DNA from: Ampelomyces quisqualis
Taxonomy: Eukaryota; Ascomycota; Dothideomycetes; Pleosporales; Phaeosphaeriaceae
DNA length: 64,000 bases
NCBI GenBank assembly: GCA_018398575.1
Contig: JAGTXZ010000019.1
Coordinates: forward strand, 2,046,001 to 2,110,000
Reading direction: 5' to 3'
Position 1 is the stretch's first letter. The number at the start of each line of letters is the position of its first letter. Both the position numbers and the translations under genes were made by a program. This document shows, in pieces, positions 33,592 through 45,100 of the stretch. The notes below the pieces were generated by a model. It saw only the letters and a list, made by a program, of their open reading frames with translations, did not search any database and was not told the DNA's origin.

Positions 33592-34447
33592 ATGTTTTCA
33601 TCAAATCGAAAGTACACAGAGGGCAGTTTTAGCAAACATCGTGCCTCAAAGTCCAAGTCGCACAAGAAGAACCCTTCCTTCCGCGATTCTCCAAGAAAGG
33701 TGGAGAGACTAGCTCAGCATGCCCAAGCACAGTCACCACAGTCCAATCAGACATCGCCGACGCTTGGAAGGTGAGTCTTCATCTCTGCATTCATACATGG
33801 ACACCGTACTGATGAGTTTCATCAGTGCAATTATCACAATTGCTGTCGGACGTGAGCAGAGACTGTTCGCTGCGCACGAGGACGTGCTGTCTCACAGTCC
33901 CTTCTTCTCCGACTTCCTTCGTGCGCAATACTTTCAGTCAACGAACAAGCGAGTAGACCTGCCGGATGAAGAGCCCGAGGTCTTCTCTTCGATCCTCGAG
34001 TACCTTTACAAGGGCGATTACTCCCCGAAACTGGAGTACAACAAGAAGCGAAATAGCTGGAACTTGGAAGACGGCGGCAACCGTGCTGGCGAAGCTATCA
34101 TCAACACTGCGGCCGGCCCGATCCTCAAAGACACCATCATATACTGTCAGGCCGATCGCTATGGTCTTGAAGAGTTGAAGAAACTTGCGTTGAAAAAGCA
34201 AGGACTTCAGTCTGGCGTCCAGTGCTCGACGATCCTCTCATCTGCTCGCTTCGCGTACGCCAACACACCCGACAACGATTCAAAGCTTCGTGCACACTAT
34301 CTTGCACTTATCATCCGCGCTCGACACACCTTCAAGCGTAGCGGCACGATGCAGAGTGAAATGGAGACCGGTGGCAAACTATTCTTCGATCTCTTCGTCG
34401 CCATGGTCAACCACATGGACGACTTGTCGCAGAAGTCACCGCATTAG
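33592..34447 (+). CDS. BTB/POZ domain protein, two exons
   Basis: 266-residue protein with a single BTB/POZ domain; such fungal proteins act as oligomerisation modules or Cul3 adaptors, and the partner here is unknown. Exons are 33592-33770 and 33826-34447 (intron GTGAGT..CAG). The first 60 residues are basic and polar (SKHRASKSKSHKKNPSFRDS). BTB signature blocks are ITIAVGREQRLFAAHEDVLS, SPFFSDFLRA and VDLPDEEPEVFSSILEYLYK, followed by the helical part KDTIIYCQADRYGLEELKKL. There is no Kelch, MATH or zinc finger C-terminal partner. The frame ends DDLSQKSPH. Confidence 0.88.
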
Positions 34448-36574
34448 GCTCGCCACCATTCTTCACCAGTGGAACCATGCTATCCTCTGCCATCTTACTT
34501 CATCTCTATTTACCCTCTCCGGCCTCCTCTCGGTTTTCATCTCGCACGCTATGCTGTCGTCTCCAGCAATCTACGTGTGGCTCCCCTATCACGTCGTTGA
34601 CGCATAGTGGTCACCCCATCTTGCCACTGCCTCATTTCATCGCTATCCTATCCGCCTAATGACTCACATCGCGATGATGTACGCCGTATGTCATCGTCGC
34701 TGCTTTATCATTCTTGTACATCTACATTTCCCCAACAAGCTTCGCGGTTACGATTACCTGCCGCCGTGGCATTTTGTTTTACCCTCTTCCACCCAAGCCG
34801 TTTAGGATCAGAGATACCATTCTGGCACTCATTTAGCCACATATTGTACAACATCTCTTATCTACTTGGATCATTAGGTAATGGCTGCTCTTGTATTGTT
34901 CGTTGCGTCTTTCGTTCGTTGGACCAAAAATTGTTCGAACGAGCAAAGGCTGTGTTGTCTTGGTCATGGTCCCAGAATATCTTTGTCTTTCGCATCGCTA
35001 GCACAACAAAAAGAGATCCATGCCTATAGTATGACAGCATCTTGACTTTCTTTCACATTTTTGCGCATTGCAATGGATGAGTAGCTGTTTTTGAGTTTTC
35101 GTATCTAGATTGGACTATCGCTGCGGGTCGGTTGGTTCCAAATTGTAGCACTTCAGTGGAATTGTAAGCTCTTCACAATCTGTTGCTACACGCTATTTAG
35201 GTATCTGATGAAAGTATCATGATCTTGACAAATACAATCTTGCTTATTAGCGATTCATGCCTCCGTGCTTAGCCCTGAGATGACCGAACACATGAAATGT
35301 CATGCACTGCGCCACATCGTTATGTTCTTGACACTTCGCTCGAACCTCGTGTTCCTCACGTCTCCACCACACAGCCTCTCACTTCCAAGCATCGCAATTC
35401 TTGGCTGACATCATCAGCGCGGCAACTCGGGACCAGGCGCGCCATCACACCTCGTGATGTTACAATATAAAGGTTTTTTAAATCCCAGTAGATATCCATC
35501 GAAGATGAAGGCAAATCCAGTCGAACTGAATTATTCCACATCAAAACATTATTTTCCGCCAACAATCCTTCGAAATGTTCGAGCGCCCACCACCACACTC
35601 TGCCGCCGCCATTTCCGCAAAGCGCCGCGGCGGAAAGAAAGTCCCTAAACAATATCGCAAATACCACAAGAAACATAGACACGATCGAAAGGGTGAAGGC
35701 GCGACAAAGGGGTTCATGTACGTTCTCAAAGGGCTGCGAGCAGCGTTCGAATCGATGCGATAAGAACCGTTCGCGCGGAGCTGCAAGGGCAAGACTACCC
35801 AGGATAAAAGAGTCAGACACACCAACACTACATGCACGCCAACGCAGGCGATGAAGATGCAGAGTACCGGGACGAAGAGCGTCCTTCTCGAAGCGGGGGC
35901 ACCCACTGCCAACTATTTCAGAGAACGAGAGCCGGGAGTCGACCATGGTCCATACGTACGGAGTACCATTGTTGCACGAGACTGGAGGACGCATGGCTGT
36001 GTTTGACTCATTCGCGCAAGCGAGACTCGTAAACAATGCCATCTTGCGCATGTCTCAGACGTGCGGAGTACGCAGCACACACTTCCAGCCCCCAGGGCCC
36101 AAATCAATTTCTCCAGGGACCGTCCTTTGGTCCGGGCGGACCGAGCGCAGAGAAAAAGGTCACTGTTGGGCAGCTACAAAGTGGTGTAAAAGGGGAAGTG
36201 GAACGCGATATCACGAGATCACGCGCTAACGCGTCCGCCGCGGCTTTTGGCGGGAAGAATGATTGGATGGCGACGGCAGCACTGTAGGAAAGGATGGATG
36301 TGCAAAGGAACGCAGATGCATAAAGTTGCTTTGCTGGCCATATCTGACTAACGTTTGTTTGATGATTAGGAGCGGTGCTTGTGGCCGAGAGGTGGGCTGC
36401 ATGTGTGCGATTGCACGACTGCGCATCTGTAGGTTTTCGCGAATGTGTATCCTCCACATCGCAGCCTTGCCCCATCTTCCAGCCAATAAACTGTATCGGG
36501 GAGTTGTGGTACCTTAGACAAGTCCGTAGGAAAGGTGCGTTTAGGCATCATACACCTCGTACATCAGCCTCTCC
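34448..36574. other. Intergenic region of 2.1 kb, no firmly supported gene
   Basis: This includes the BTB gene 3' flank and the 3' flank of the minus-strand csn12. Two overlapping frames on opposite strands at 35356-36051 (minus, 231 residues with one hydrophobic stretch) and 35575-35763 (plus, 62 very basic residues starting MFERPPPHSAAAISAKRRGG) cannot both be real, and neither resembles a family I know. A GTACGGAGTAC motif lies at about 35956 and a related GCGGAGTACG near 36063. Confidence 0.5.
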
Positions 36575-38351
36575 TCACACCCCTGTTCCAGGAAATGCAC
36601 CCCCCTTCTTATTCATGACCACCATGGCGTGCTCGCGTGAGATGTAACCCTTCATGAGACCCTATGAGACGTGTTAGCGCAGGCTATATTGCTAGTGTTG
36701 AGATAATGCGGCACTACAGGAACTGGGCTGCCTAAACAGACCGTCCGCCTCGAACAGGATTACCCTTCGCTAGCCTGCATTCAAGAAGCGCAGACGGATC
36801 TTGATTGGGGTTCAAGAGGGAATGTAGTGCACACCTTGTATATCTGGTTGGCCAACAGGCACTCCACCTCATCGTCCTCCACGGCTTGGCCACTACCTTC
36901 GCCAGCAATGCCCATTCTAAGAGCAGTCGCAAAGTGCAACAAGGGTATGCGTGACTTGCGTATTCGGTCCTTCTCAGTCTGTCCTTCTTTCAAATCATCG
37001 TAGCCTGCTGCAAGGTAGACTTTGCGCAGTAGGTTACGCAAAGCGATGTCGCGGCTCCGCTCGAGCGTAAGGAAGATGCGCCGCCTGACAAACTCCGGCT
37101 CGCCATCTGCCAGAGCCTTGTCGAAACCGGTCAGGTCACCCTTCTTGATGCAAGACACTAGTGGTCCAATAAGGCGTGCTAGACTTGGAGATTCGGCTAA
37201 CAAGGTAGCTGAAGGTATGGCGTGCTGTGTAATGAGGCGGCATGGGATGAGATAGGTGAGAATGAGACTGTGTCAATCAGCTTTCTGGACTTTATTTAGG
37301 CAAAGGTAGTGCTTACGACTTGTTCTTGTGGGCTCGAGCATAGCATGAATCCCATGCCGCTTGTAGGTTGTTCTCGGCCTGTAGATGATCAGTCGCAGTT
37401 TTGAAGAGGTGTACAGCACACCGACCTTCGCATAGTCTTCCTGCAGGAACGCCAGCACGCCAGTGTAGTATTTGTAAGTCACTCGGTGTGCTTTTGGGTA
37501 TAGATGGAAAGGAGGCAGGTCGGACTGAGCTTCAATCGATCTGACGACGTTCTTCGACAGACTGATGGCTTTCAGCTACAAGCATCCGGATCAGTACAGA
37601 GCATGGAAGTGGGAAGGCAATCATGGATACCTTGAAGTACGTTTTGAATTGAAGATTGGCTATACAGTAGACACCCCATTTGCGAGACTCGGATACATCT
37701 GGGTTTCTGAACTTGGGTCAGACTAATCGAAAAGGAGCTTGGGTAGGTGTTGGCCCACCTGTCTCCCAGACATAGAGCGAACACTCTGTTGAACACTCGA
37801 GCAGCTTCCTCGAGCTTCTCACTTCGCGCCGTCTGAGGCACAACATCATCTGAGAGGCTGTTGAGCGAGGTCGCAGGTTTCGCCTTTGCCAGGTACGCGT
37901 CTGCCTTTATCGCAATCTTCCTAAGATGGTTTGCTGTAAAGTACAGGGTGAAAATTGCGTAGGCCGGTAGAGCGCCGCCTGAAATGTGCTTGATGAAGCT
38001 GCTCGTCAGGTCTTTCCAGGCATTGTACACAGCGAGGTACTGCTGGTCCCCGAGGCGCCCTTGATTCACAGCTTCATCTGAGAGGATGATCTGCTTCACT
38101 GCACGCCAGTATCCTACGATGATATCGACCCATGCCTCGCTCTCTTTCTGGCCCATGCGCGTCCGCTTGTTGTACTTGAGAGCATAGCGTACGTCGCCAA
38201 CAATCTTATCGTCGTTCGATGCGCGGTAGAAGTCATAGAGTCGGCCTGGGTCGTGCACTGGGGGTACTGGGCTCAGGAACTCAGCGATGGGCTGCGACAG
38301 ACGAGTCGCATAGGCGTCTTCGAAGGGCGCGAGTGCGGCTTGCATGGCCAT
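36575..38351 (-). CDS. csn12: PCI-domain protein Csn12 (PCID2/Thp1 family), six exons
   Basis: Csn12-type PCI protein. Yeast Csn12 associates with the COP9 signalosome and, with Thp3, with transcription and splicing; PCID2/Thp1 relatives serve mRNA export. Minus-strand exons are 38351-37759, 37706-37631, 37575-37426, 37378-37317, 37267-36835 and 36661-36575; every junction keeps phase, giving 466 residues. The N-terminal half is helical (DIIVGYWRAVKQIILSDEAV, AYAIFTLYFTANHLRKIAIK). The middle has TPR-like helices, for example KAHRVTYKYYTGVLAFLQED and AENNLQAAWDSCYARAHKNK. The C-terminal PCI/winged-helix part contains LILTYLIPCRLITQ, EVECLLANQIYKGLMKGYIS and REHAMVVMNKKGGAFP. The last intron is long (173 nt) for this window, and skipping it would drop the conserved GYISREH end. 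Confidence 0.9.
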
Positions 38352-38734
38352 TGGATACCTGGCGGGGTGGTGGTATCACGTGAATGCAGCTGTGGTGTCG
38401 CAGAGCCTGTGGGAGATGTGAGCGACTGTGGCGATTGATCTCAAGCTACATGTATCCTCCAGGACGCGCACCAGTCGGCGGTCCCTTGAGCTGCTGGTGT
38501 TTGGTGAAGGTCAGGTGCGTCGGTGTTTGAGCTGTTTGCATGCCGACGTGGGGCCAAGCGCTAGGTCGTTGCTGGCGTTAGCGCGCCCACAAGCGAAGCG
38601 AAATCGAGCAGCGCACCGAGGGTAACTCGCAGTTTCGATCTGATCATCACGACAACACGGGTACTAACCGACAGCACACATAAGGTCGGTCAATATTGCG
38701 CTTGTCTCTTGGGGCTTCTGCTAACACTACTCAG
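38352..38734. promoter_or_regulatory. Divergent promoter region between csn12 and rpl20
   Basis: 383 bp separate the start codons. A CTTGTCTCTTGGGGCTTCTG pyrimidine-rich stretch precedes the rpl20 ATG, as is common at ribosomal protein genes. No defined operator is seen. Confidence 0.5.
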
Positions 38735-39755
38735 ATGGGTAAGCACTCTCTCTCCACCTGGTTCCTCGTTCGTCCAGCAATTGCGGCGCCATAAAATCCA
38801 CGAATTACCTCGCAACCGCCTATACACCACCGCGATTACCTTTCAATGTACATGCAAACTCGCCAGAGCACCCTGATGCGGAGCAAAAAACTTAGCCGTG
38901 TGGCTGCTGGGGTTAGTGGCGGGGAGGCATGGGAAGACGATGGCTGTCAATTGGGACGAGTTTCCGCACGCAACGCACCGAAGCTATCGACTGCAACCAC
39001 CCCGCCGACTGTCCACATCACCCGAGAGACTGAATCGTGACGCTTCAATTGCTGGATCGACGACCGCCAATAATGAGCGCCCTTGCTGACGTCCTGTAGC
39101 TCGCTTCCAGGAATACCAGATCATCGGGCGCCATCTGCCCTCAGAGGCCAACCCCACCCCCAAGATCTACCGTATGCGCATTTTTGCGACCAACGAAGTT
39201 GTCGCCAAGTCGCGGTTCTGGTACTTCCTCGGCAAGCTCCGAAAGATCAAGAAGGCGAACGGCGAGATCGTCTCCGTAAACCAGGTGCGTACGAGATGCG
39301 ACCGAGGTTGCAACACAACTCAGCGCTGGTGTGGGAAGACAACGTAGGGAGACTAATACAGTCCAGATCCACGAGAAGCGCCCCCAGAAAGTCAAGAACT
39401 TCGGTATCTGGATCCGCTACGACTCGCGCTCCGGTACCCACAACATGTACAAGGAGTACCGTGAGATGTCCCGTGTCGCCGCCGTCGATGCCCTCTACCA
39501 AGATATGGCCGCCCGTCACCGATCGCGCTTCAGGGACGTACAGGTATGTCGCACACCACCCATCAGGGCCATGTGACTTCCACTGACACTTGGCAGATCC
39601 TCAAGGTTGTTGAGATCGAGAAGACCGACGACGTCCGCCGCCCATACATCAAGCAGCTTCTCGTCAAGGGACTCAAGTTCCCTCTCCCCCACCGTGTCAA
39701 CAAGAAGGCCGGCAAGAAGATCTTCGCCTCCAAGCGCCCGTCAACTTTCTTCTAA
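38735..39755 (+). CDS. rpl20: 60S ribosomal protein eL20 (L20/L18a), four exons
   Basis: Structural protein of the large ribosomal subunit. Exons are 38735-38738, 39100-39284, 39367-39543 and 39597-39755, giving 174 residues, the normal family length. The first exon is only ATGG, and the 361-nt first intron splits the second codon; splicing yields MARFQEYQIIGRHLPSEANP. Conserved blocks follow: KSRFWYFLGKLRKIKKANGE, QKVKNFGIWIRYDSRSGTHN, MYKEYREMSR and the end KKAGKKIFASKRPSTFF. A long intron immediately after the start codon is common in fungal ribosomal protein genes. I searched that intron by eye for C/D-box snoRNA motifs and found none convincing. Confidence 0.96.
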
Positions 39756-39992
39756 GCGTGTTTCTCTTTCCGGAGTGCGGTCTGGATGGGCAGGGATCAT
39801 ATGGGTTTCCCTCGGTTATGCATGCTTCACAAAAGAAGTAAATTAGGAACGAATGAAAATCCATGATACCTCCAAACACTCGAATCGCGTGATGCATGTC
39901 AGTAGTCGGCGATGGCGATGGGAACACACATGACGAGCAGGCGAGGAGATTACAGCGAGATTCTGCTTCATTCTTGACGACTGACTGCACTT

Positions 39993-41133
39993 CTAGATCT
40001 TAGCCTTTCCTGTTGGCGCAACCTTTGGCCTTCCCAGAATATCCAATGGCATCCACCACGGATACCCAGTCACCTTGGTGTTTTCCATCGATCCTGTAAA
40101 CTTCGCTGGCCTCTTCTGCAAGAACGACTGTACGCCCTCTGTATTGTCACTATCTCCACGTTAGCTCTGAACACACTAAAGTTCCAAGTACAAAAACTCA
40201 CGACGACCCAAACAGCTCATAAATAACCCTACTATCCAGCAAATGCTGGCCCTCCGGACTCCCCGCATCCCTAAACATCAATTCCTTCATCAGATACGTG
40301 GACACACTACTCGTATTCCTCACCACATCCTCCGCGACCTCCAATGCCTTGGGCAGCACATGCTCGGGCCTGTCCACTAGGTCGCTGAACAATCCATCCC
40401 AGACTTTGTCGCTGGCAAGATACGTCGCCCCCGTAGTGGTAGCTTGCATTGCGCGACCGTGTCCGATCAGCCTCGGCAGGAAGAACGAGCTACACGCCTC
40501 CATAATCAAGCCGCGCCGCGAAAACACAAAGCCAATCTTGGCCCCCTTGTACGCGATCCGGATGTTCATGGGCAGCGTCATGGTGATGCCAATGCCCACA
40601 GCCGACCCCTGAAGAGCGCCAATAGTCGGTTTACAACAGTGGAAAATCGAGAGGGCTACACGACCACCTCTACACAAAAACACACCAAATTCCACAATCA
40701 GCTCCTGTTTCCATCATTCACACTCCCATTGCGGTACAAAGTGCATTAGAATTGGGGGGGGAGTTGTTTAAAAAAAAAAAAGTACGTACCCATCCCGATG
40801 ATCCTGTACCCTCTCCGCTCCCTCCCCGCCCGCCCCCTCGCCAAATCCATCGTCTAGATCCGCGCCTGCGCAGAATATCCTGCCTGTGCCTGTCACAACG
40901 ATACATTTGACGCGCTCGTCTCGGTGGAACATGGCGTACGCAGCCTCGATTTCCTCGCGCATCGTGTCTGTGAACGCATTGTGATTGTGGGGGCGGTGCA
41001 GCGTGAGGACAACGACGCTCGGCACCCTGTCATGATGGCGGGTCTGGATCTGCGTGAACTGCAAGTCGTTGTAGGATGTTGGGATGATGATGTCGGGTTT
41101 GTGCCGGGGGGATTGGAGGTTGCGGGGAGGCAT
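39993..41133 (-). CDS. Enoyl-CoA hydratase/isomerase family protein, probably peroxisomal, three exons
   Basis: Crotonase-fold enzyme, probably a hydratase or delta3,delta2-enoyl-CoA isomerase of beta-oxidation. Minus-strand exons are 41133-40790, 40669-40202 and 40149-39993, giving 322 residues. Blocks visible are VVVLTLHRPHNHNAFTDTMR (CoA-binding start), VKCIVVTGTGRIFCAGADLD (first oxyanion-hole strand), CCKPTIGALQGSAVGIGITM (second oxyanion-hole segment) and GFVFSRRGLIMEACSSFFLP, where E in MEACSS is the usual catalytic-acid position. The last exon supplies DNTEGVQSFLQKRPAKFTGS and YPWW. The C-terminal tripeptide AKI fits a weak peroxisomal PTS1. The first intron carries an A/T homopolymer run and a run of Gs (40755-40781). 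Confidence 0.88.
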
Positions 41134-42105
41134 GGTTGGGCAGGAGGGGGGCGGGGGGGGGAGTCGTTAGCAAGGTGTGATTTACTTCGTAGAAGACAAG
41201 TTGATAGTTTTGCGCGTTGTGCTTTGTACGAAGCTGGCGAGTAGTAGCCTACATCATCATGCTTGCGTGGAATCGCGGGGAGCGACAATGCGGAGAAGGA
41301 GGGACCTCGGCAGCGTGGATGGGTCGACGTCGAAGGGCTGGGTTCCGGCTGCAGCGTATCGACCTGCAAGGTACAAAGCAAAGCCATCCAAGACATAACT
41401 GTACTACGTAGAGTCTACAAACCCATTTCACTTCATCAGACGCGTATCTAAAACGCTGTGAATCACAACCAGACTTGCACAACGTACAATTTTATTACCA
41501 TTTGAAACCACACCACGCCTGTGCCCAACCAAAATAAAAATACTATAAACGCGCACTATCCCAATTTGAATTCACTGCTCTGTCGACCTTCAAGGTATAC
41601 GTCCATCTCATCTACAATAGAATAGTTCTGCGTGGAGCTCCCCAGTGTCTTTTCGAGACTGATCAGACACATACCAGCAAGTCTGTAAATCCGGCCGGCT
41701 TGCATAGGTAGTATATGACCACTTTACCTCTGAACCCCTGTTGCATGTATGCCTTTATGGTGTCGACCGACGTCGTCTAATAAGTAACAATACTGCTCAG
41801 TCTATTCAAAGGCTGCAAAGAAAAGAATGAATCCCATCAAGCGTACGCGAAGTCAATTGCCATTAATTGTAAACAAAAAGAGTAGCAACGAAATTGCCCC
41901 TCAGATGCAATTAGAAATCTTTCCATGTTTTATTTAAAGTACACGTTTGAAAAGAAAAAAAGTGTGATCAAGCCCTGCCTGATTGAAGGCTGTTGTCACT
42001 ACTTGTTGCGGTATGCAACACCAAACAAGAACGCCATGCTATGCAAATGCTAGAACAATCCGAGAAAAACAAACGCCAATTTTGGGGGTGTGAAGGAAAA
42101 TATGC
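41134..42105. other. Intergenic region of about 970 bp
   Basis: This lies between the start of the enoyl-CoA hydratase gene and the 3' end of nup2. The 41520-42060 part is AT-rich and probably untranslated DNA. A G-rich tract (GGAGGGGGGCGGGGGGG) sits at about 41141-41160, just upstream of the hydratase start. There is no gene I can support. Confidence 0.55.
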
Positions 42106-45100
42106 CTAAGATGGCAAGGACGCATTGTACTTGTCCGAGAATTCCCTGGCAAGCTCCTTCGTCTTGAGTGAAATGAAAAACTGTGCGAAGCCACCCTCCT
42201 TCTTGGGCATCGTAGCCTGCACCATCTTGCCACTGCTACCCGTGACTTGTGACTTCAGTGCCGGGAGGATAGAGTAGTTGAGGGGTGTTTGGCCGCTAGG
42301 CATGCGGATCCGGACGAAACACTTTCCGGTGACCTTGTCCTTGAGGATGTAGAGTGGGCCTCTAGCGAAGTTTTCCCACGCCTTCGTGCCGTCGCCTTGT
42401 TCAACCTGGTGCTTGGCTAAAGCTTGCTCCGTCTCGAAGACTACATCGTTTGCGGCAACTTCTTCTGAAGTAAGCTTCGAGAGATCAACCTGCTCCTGCT
42501 TGCCACCCTCGTCATCGTCTTCTGCGGCAGAGGGGGCGCTACCCTCAGCTTCTGATAGGGGCGTAGCAGCGCGGGAAGAAAATGTAGAGGATGGCGCTGA
42601 GCCAAGTCCTGACAAGCCAGAATTGGCAGCAAGCAGCGACGAACCGAAGAGATTGGATGGGGGTGGCTTTGAGGGCGTTGTCGAAGAGGACGGGGCTTGG
42701 AACTGGAAGGTGGGTGGTGCCTTTTTTTCGGTAGCTGCAACGTCGCCAAATTTGATTGGGGTTCCGGGCTTGAAAGTCTGGTCGCCGGCAAAGGCGTCTG
42801 ACTTCGCGGGTGCCGAGTTTGGACCAGCAGCAGCATTGAAGTCAAAGAAAGCAAATGGCTTGTTCGGCGGGGTGTGCGTTCCGTTTGTCTTCGAGTTATT
42901 CTCCTTCTCTGACTCGGAGCCATCGTCTGCAGACCGTGTCATACGCGAGAAAAGGCTTCCTTTGGAAGAGGTGCTTTGCTTTTGGCGCTTAGCCTCTTCG
43001 TCGTGTGATTCAGTGGCTTCATCTGCTGAGGCGCCAAATTTTCGCTTGGGAGGAGTGGTAGGGTTGTTCTTGGAGGTCTCTGTTGCTTGCTCGCCGTCAT
43101 CCTCAGACTCTCCCTGGTTATTTGATGAAGCTCCAGATGACAGATGGCCAAAGATGTTGCTCGACGGTGTTTGTGCGGTACTTGGAGCGTCGAATACTGA
43201 GCCGGTGGCAGACAGAGCCGGGCTCGCCGGTCGGGAGCCGAATAGTCCAGCTGGTGTCGATGCTCCACTTGCTGGCTTAGCCTGACCAGTAGATGTGGCA
43301 GTCTTGGATGTGGAGGCGTCTGGCGTCTTGCCGAATGCAGGCAGAGAAAATGCAGGTGCTGCAGCAGCCGCAGCCTTCTCCTTGGCAATGCGTTCAGCCT
43401 CCTCCTTATCATACCTTGCGGACCATTCCTCCTTGCTCTCATCGTCGGAGTCATAGTCTGCGTCCATCGCCTTCTTCTTCCGTTCTGCTGCAAGCTGCTC
43501 AAAAGTCTTTGCAGTAGCCGCAAACTGGCTAGCAAAGCCACCGATACCGCTTGAGGTAACAGGCTTAAAAGCAGGACCGCTGCTTGATGGTGCTTGACTA
43601 CTTGCTGCGCCACCATTGAATTGGAAACCGCCCAGCGAGATGGGGGTAGCAACACCAGAGGATGGCCGGAAGCCTGGAACCTGGGCTAACGTTGAAGACG
43701 GAGTCGATTTATCTGTCGTCTTCGCAGCAGTTACGTTGCTCTGCTCTACAGGTGCAGAGGGCTTGCTGTTAATTGCTTTGGCGAACAAGTTCGACGTAGC
43801 TGTTGCTGGCGGATTGGCCTTGGGAGGAGTATTGGTAGACTGAGGTGTAGGAGTGGCTGGCGTCTCAGTAGGACGAGCACGCTTTGTAGGAGAAGCATCC
43901 CGGTTTTCTGGGCTCTCATCATTAACCTTTCGCTTCGTGGACAAGGCCGACTCATTGCCAGTGATGCCCTTCTCCGCTGCACGTTGCTTCTTGGCAACGT
44001 CGATTTTCGTCTTGATTGCAGAGCTGTGTTGGTGATGCCACAGCGAGAGGGCGGACCAATCTGCGGACGGCGACAGTGTGCTCAGCTTCGATCGATACCT
44101 CTCATTGAGTTGCTGTAACTGCACGGTGAGGTTAGTGATAACTTTGAAGAGGCTATCTGTCTCCTGGCTAGTGGGTGCCATCGAGGCATTCCACTCCCTC
44201 GGCACGTGCGCTTTTGGTATCTTGGGCAATTCCGGACCGCTTGTTGCTTCGCTTGAGGATGTTGCCGAACTGGTGAGCGTAGGCATAGAGGTCGAAGATG
44301 GTGTGGGTGCTTGTTCTTTTGGAGGGGCAAACAAATTGGGTCGTTGGGAGGAAGGCGCGGGGAGGCTGGAGAAGGAATTCGGGGCATCCTTTGCAGGGGT
44401 AGGATGCGCAGCCGTCTCTTTCGGAGCTTCTGCTGAAGAGGTCGTTGCTTGTGGTTTGAAGGCGGGGAATTTCGGCGCGGACTTGAATGCGTTGCTTGCA
44501 TTACTGGTCTCGGGCTGGAAGGTCTGCGCGAAAATACCATTGCCGGTCGGTTTGGGTTGCGCCGTGAACATGCCTGCCTTGATCTTCTCCGCGTCTGCAG
44601 TCTTCGCGGGCTGTGGTGTACTGAAACCGCTTAAGAAGTTTGGCTTCGCCGCCTCAGGAGTCTTGTCTGTCCGAGCAGCCGTGGATTTGTCGGAGACTTG
44701 AGAGTTTGTATCCCTGTTCTGGGCAGCTCCAAAGATGCTGAATCCAGTGGCAGCTGGCGCGGGCTTGGCCAATGATGCAAACAGGTTTGGTTTGCGTGTC
44801 TCTGAAGGCGCAGCAGTAGGTTGTTCGGAGTCGTTCAAACGGCTAGACAGAGCAGGCTCAGGGGTCGCCGCAGCGTCCTTGGGAAGCTTGATCGCGCCGA
44901 AGGGGTTGCTAGACGCCTTCTCTTCCGCCTGAGGGGTCTGCTGTCCGAATGTGAAGGAGGGGGTGGACGATGCTGCGGCTGTGGGTAACTGTGCGAACGG
45001 ATTGCCAGCGGGAGCAGACGAGGGCGTGCCGGCCGTGGCAAACATGTTGGAAGGCGGTGCAGCAGAAGAGGCGCTTGCGTTGGGTTGCGTGGCACCAAAG

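Noticed and set aside
38739..39099. Possible snoRNA in the long first intron of the eL20 gene
   Set aside because: Introns of ribosomal protein genes often host C/D snoRNAs, but I find no RTGATGA box paired with a CTGA box at suitable spacing and no terminal stem.
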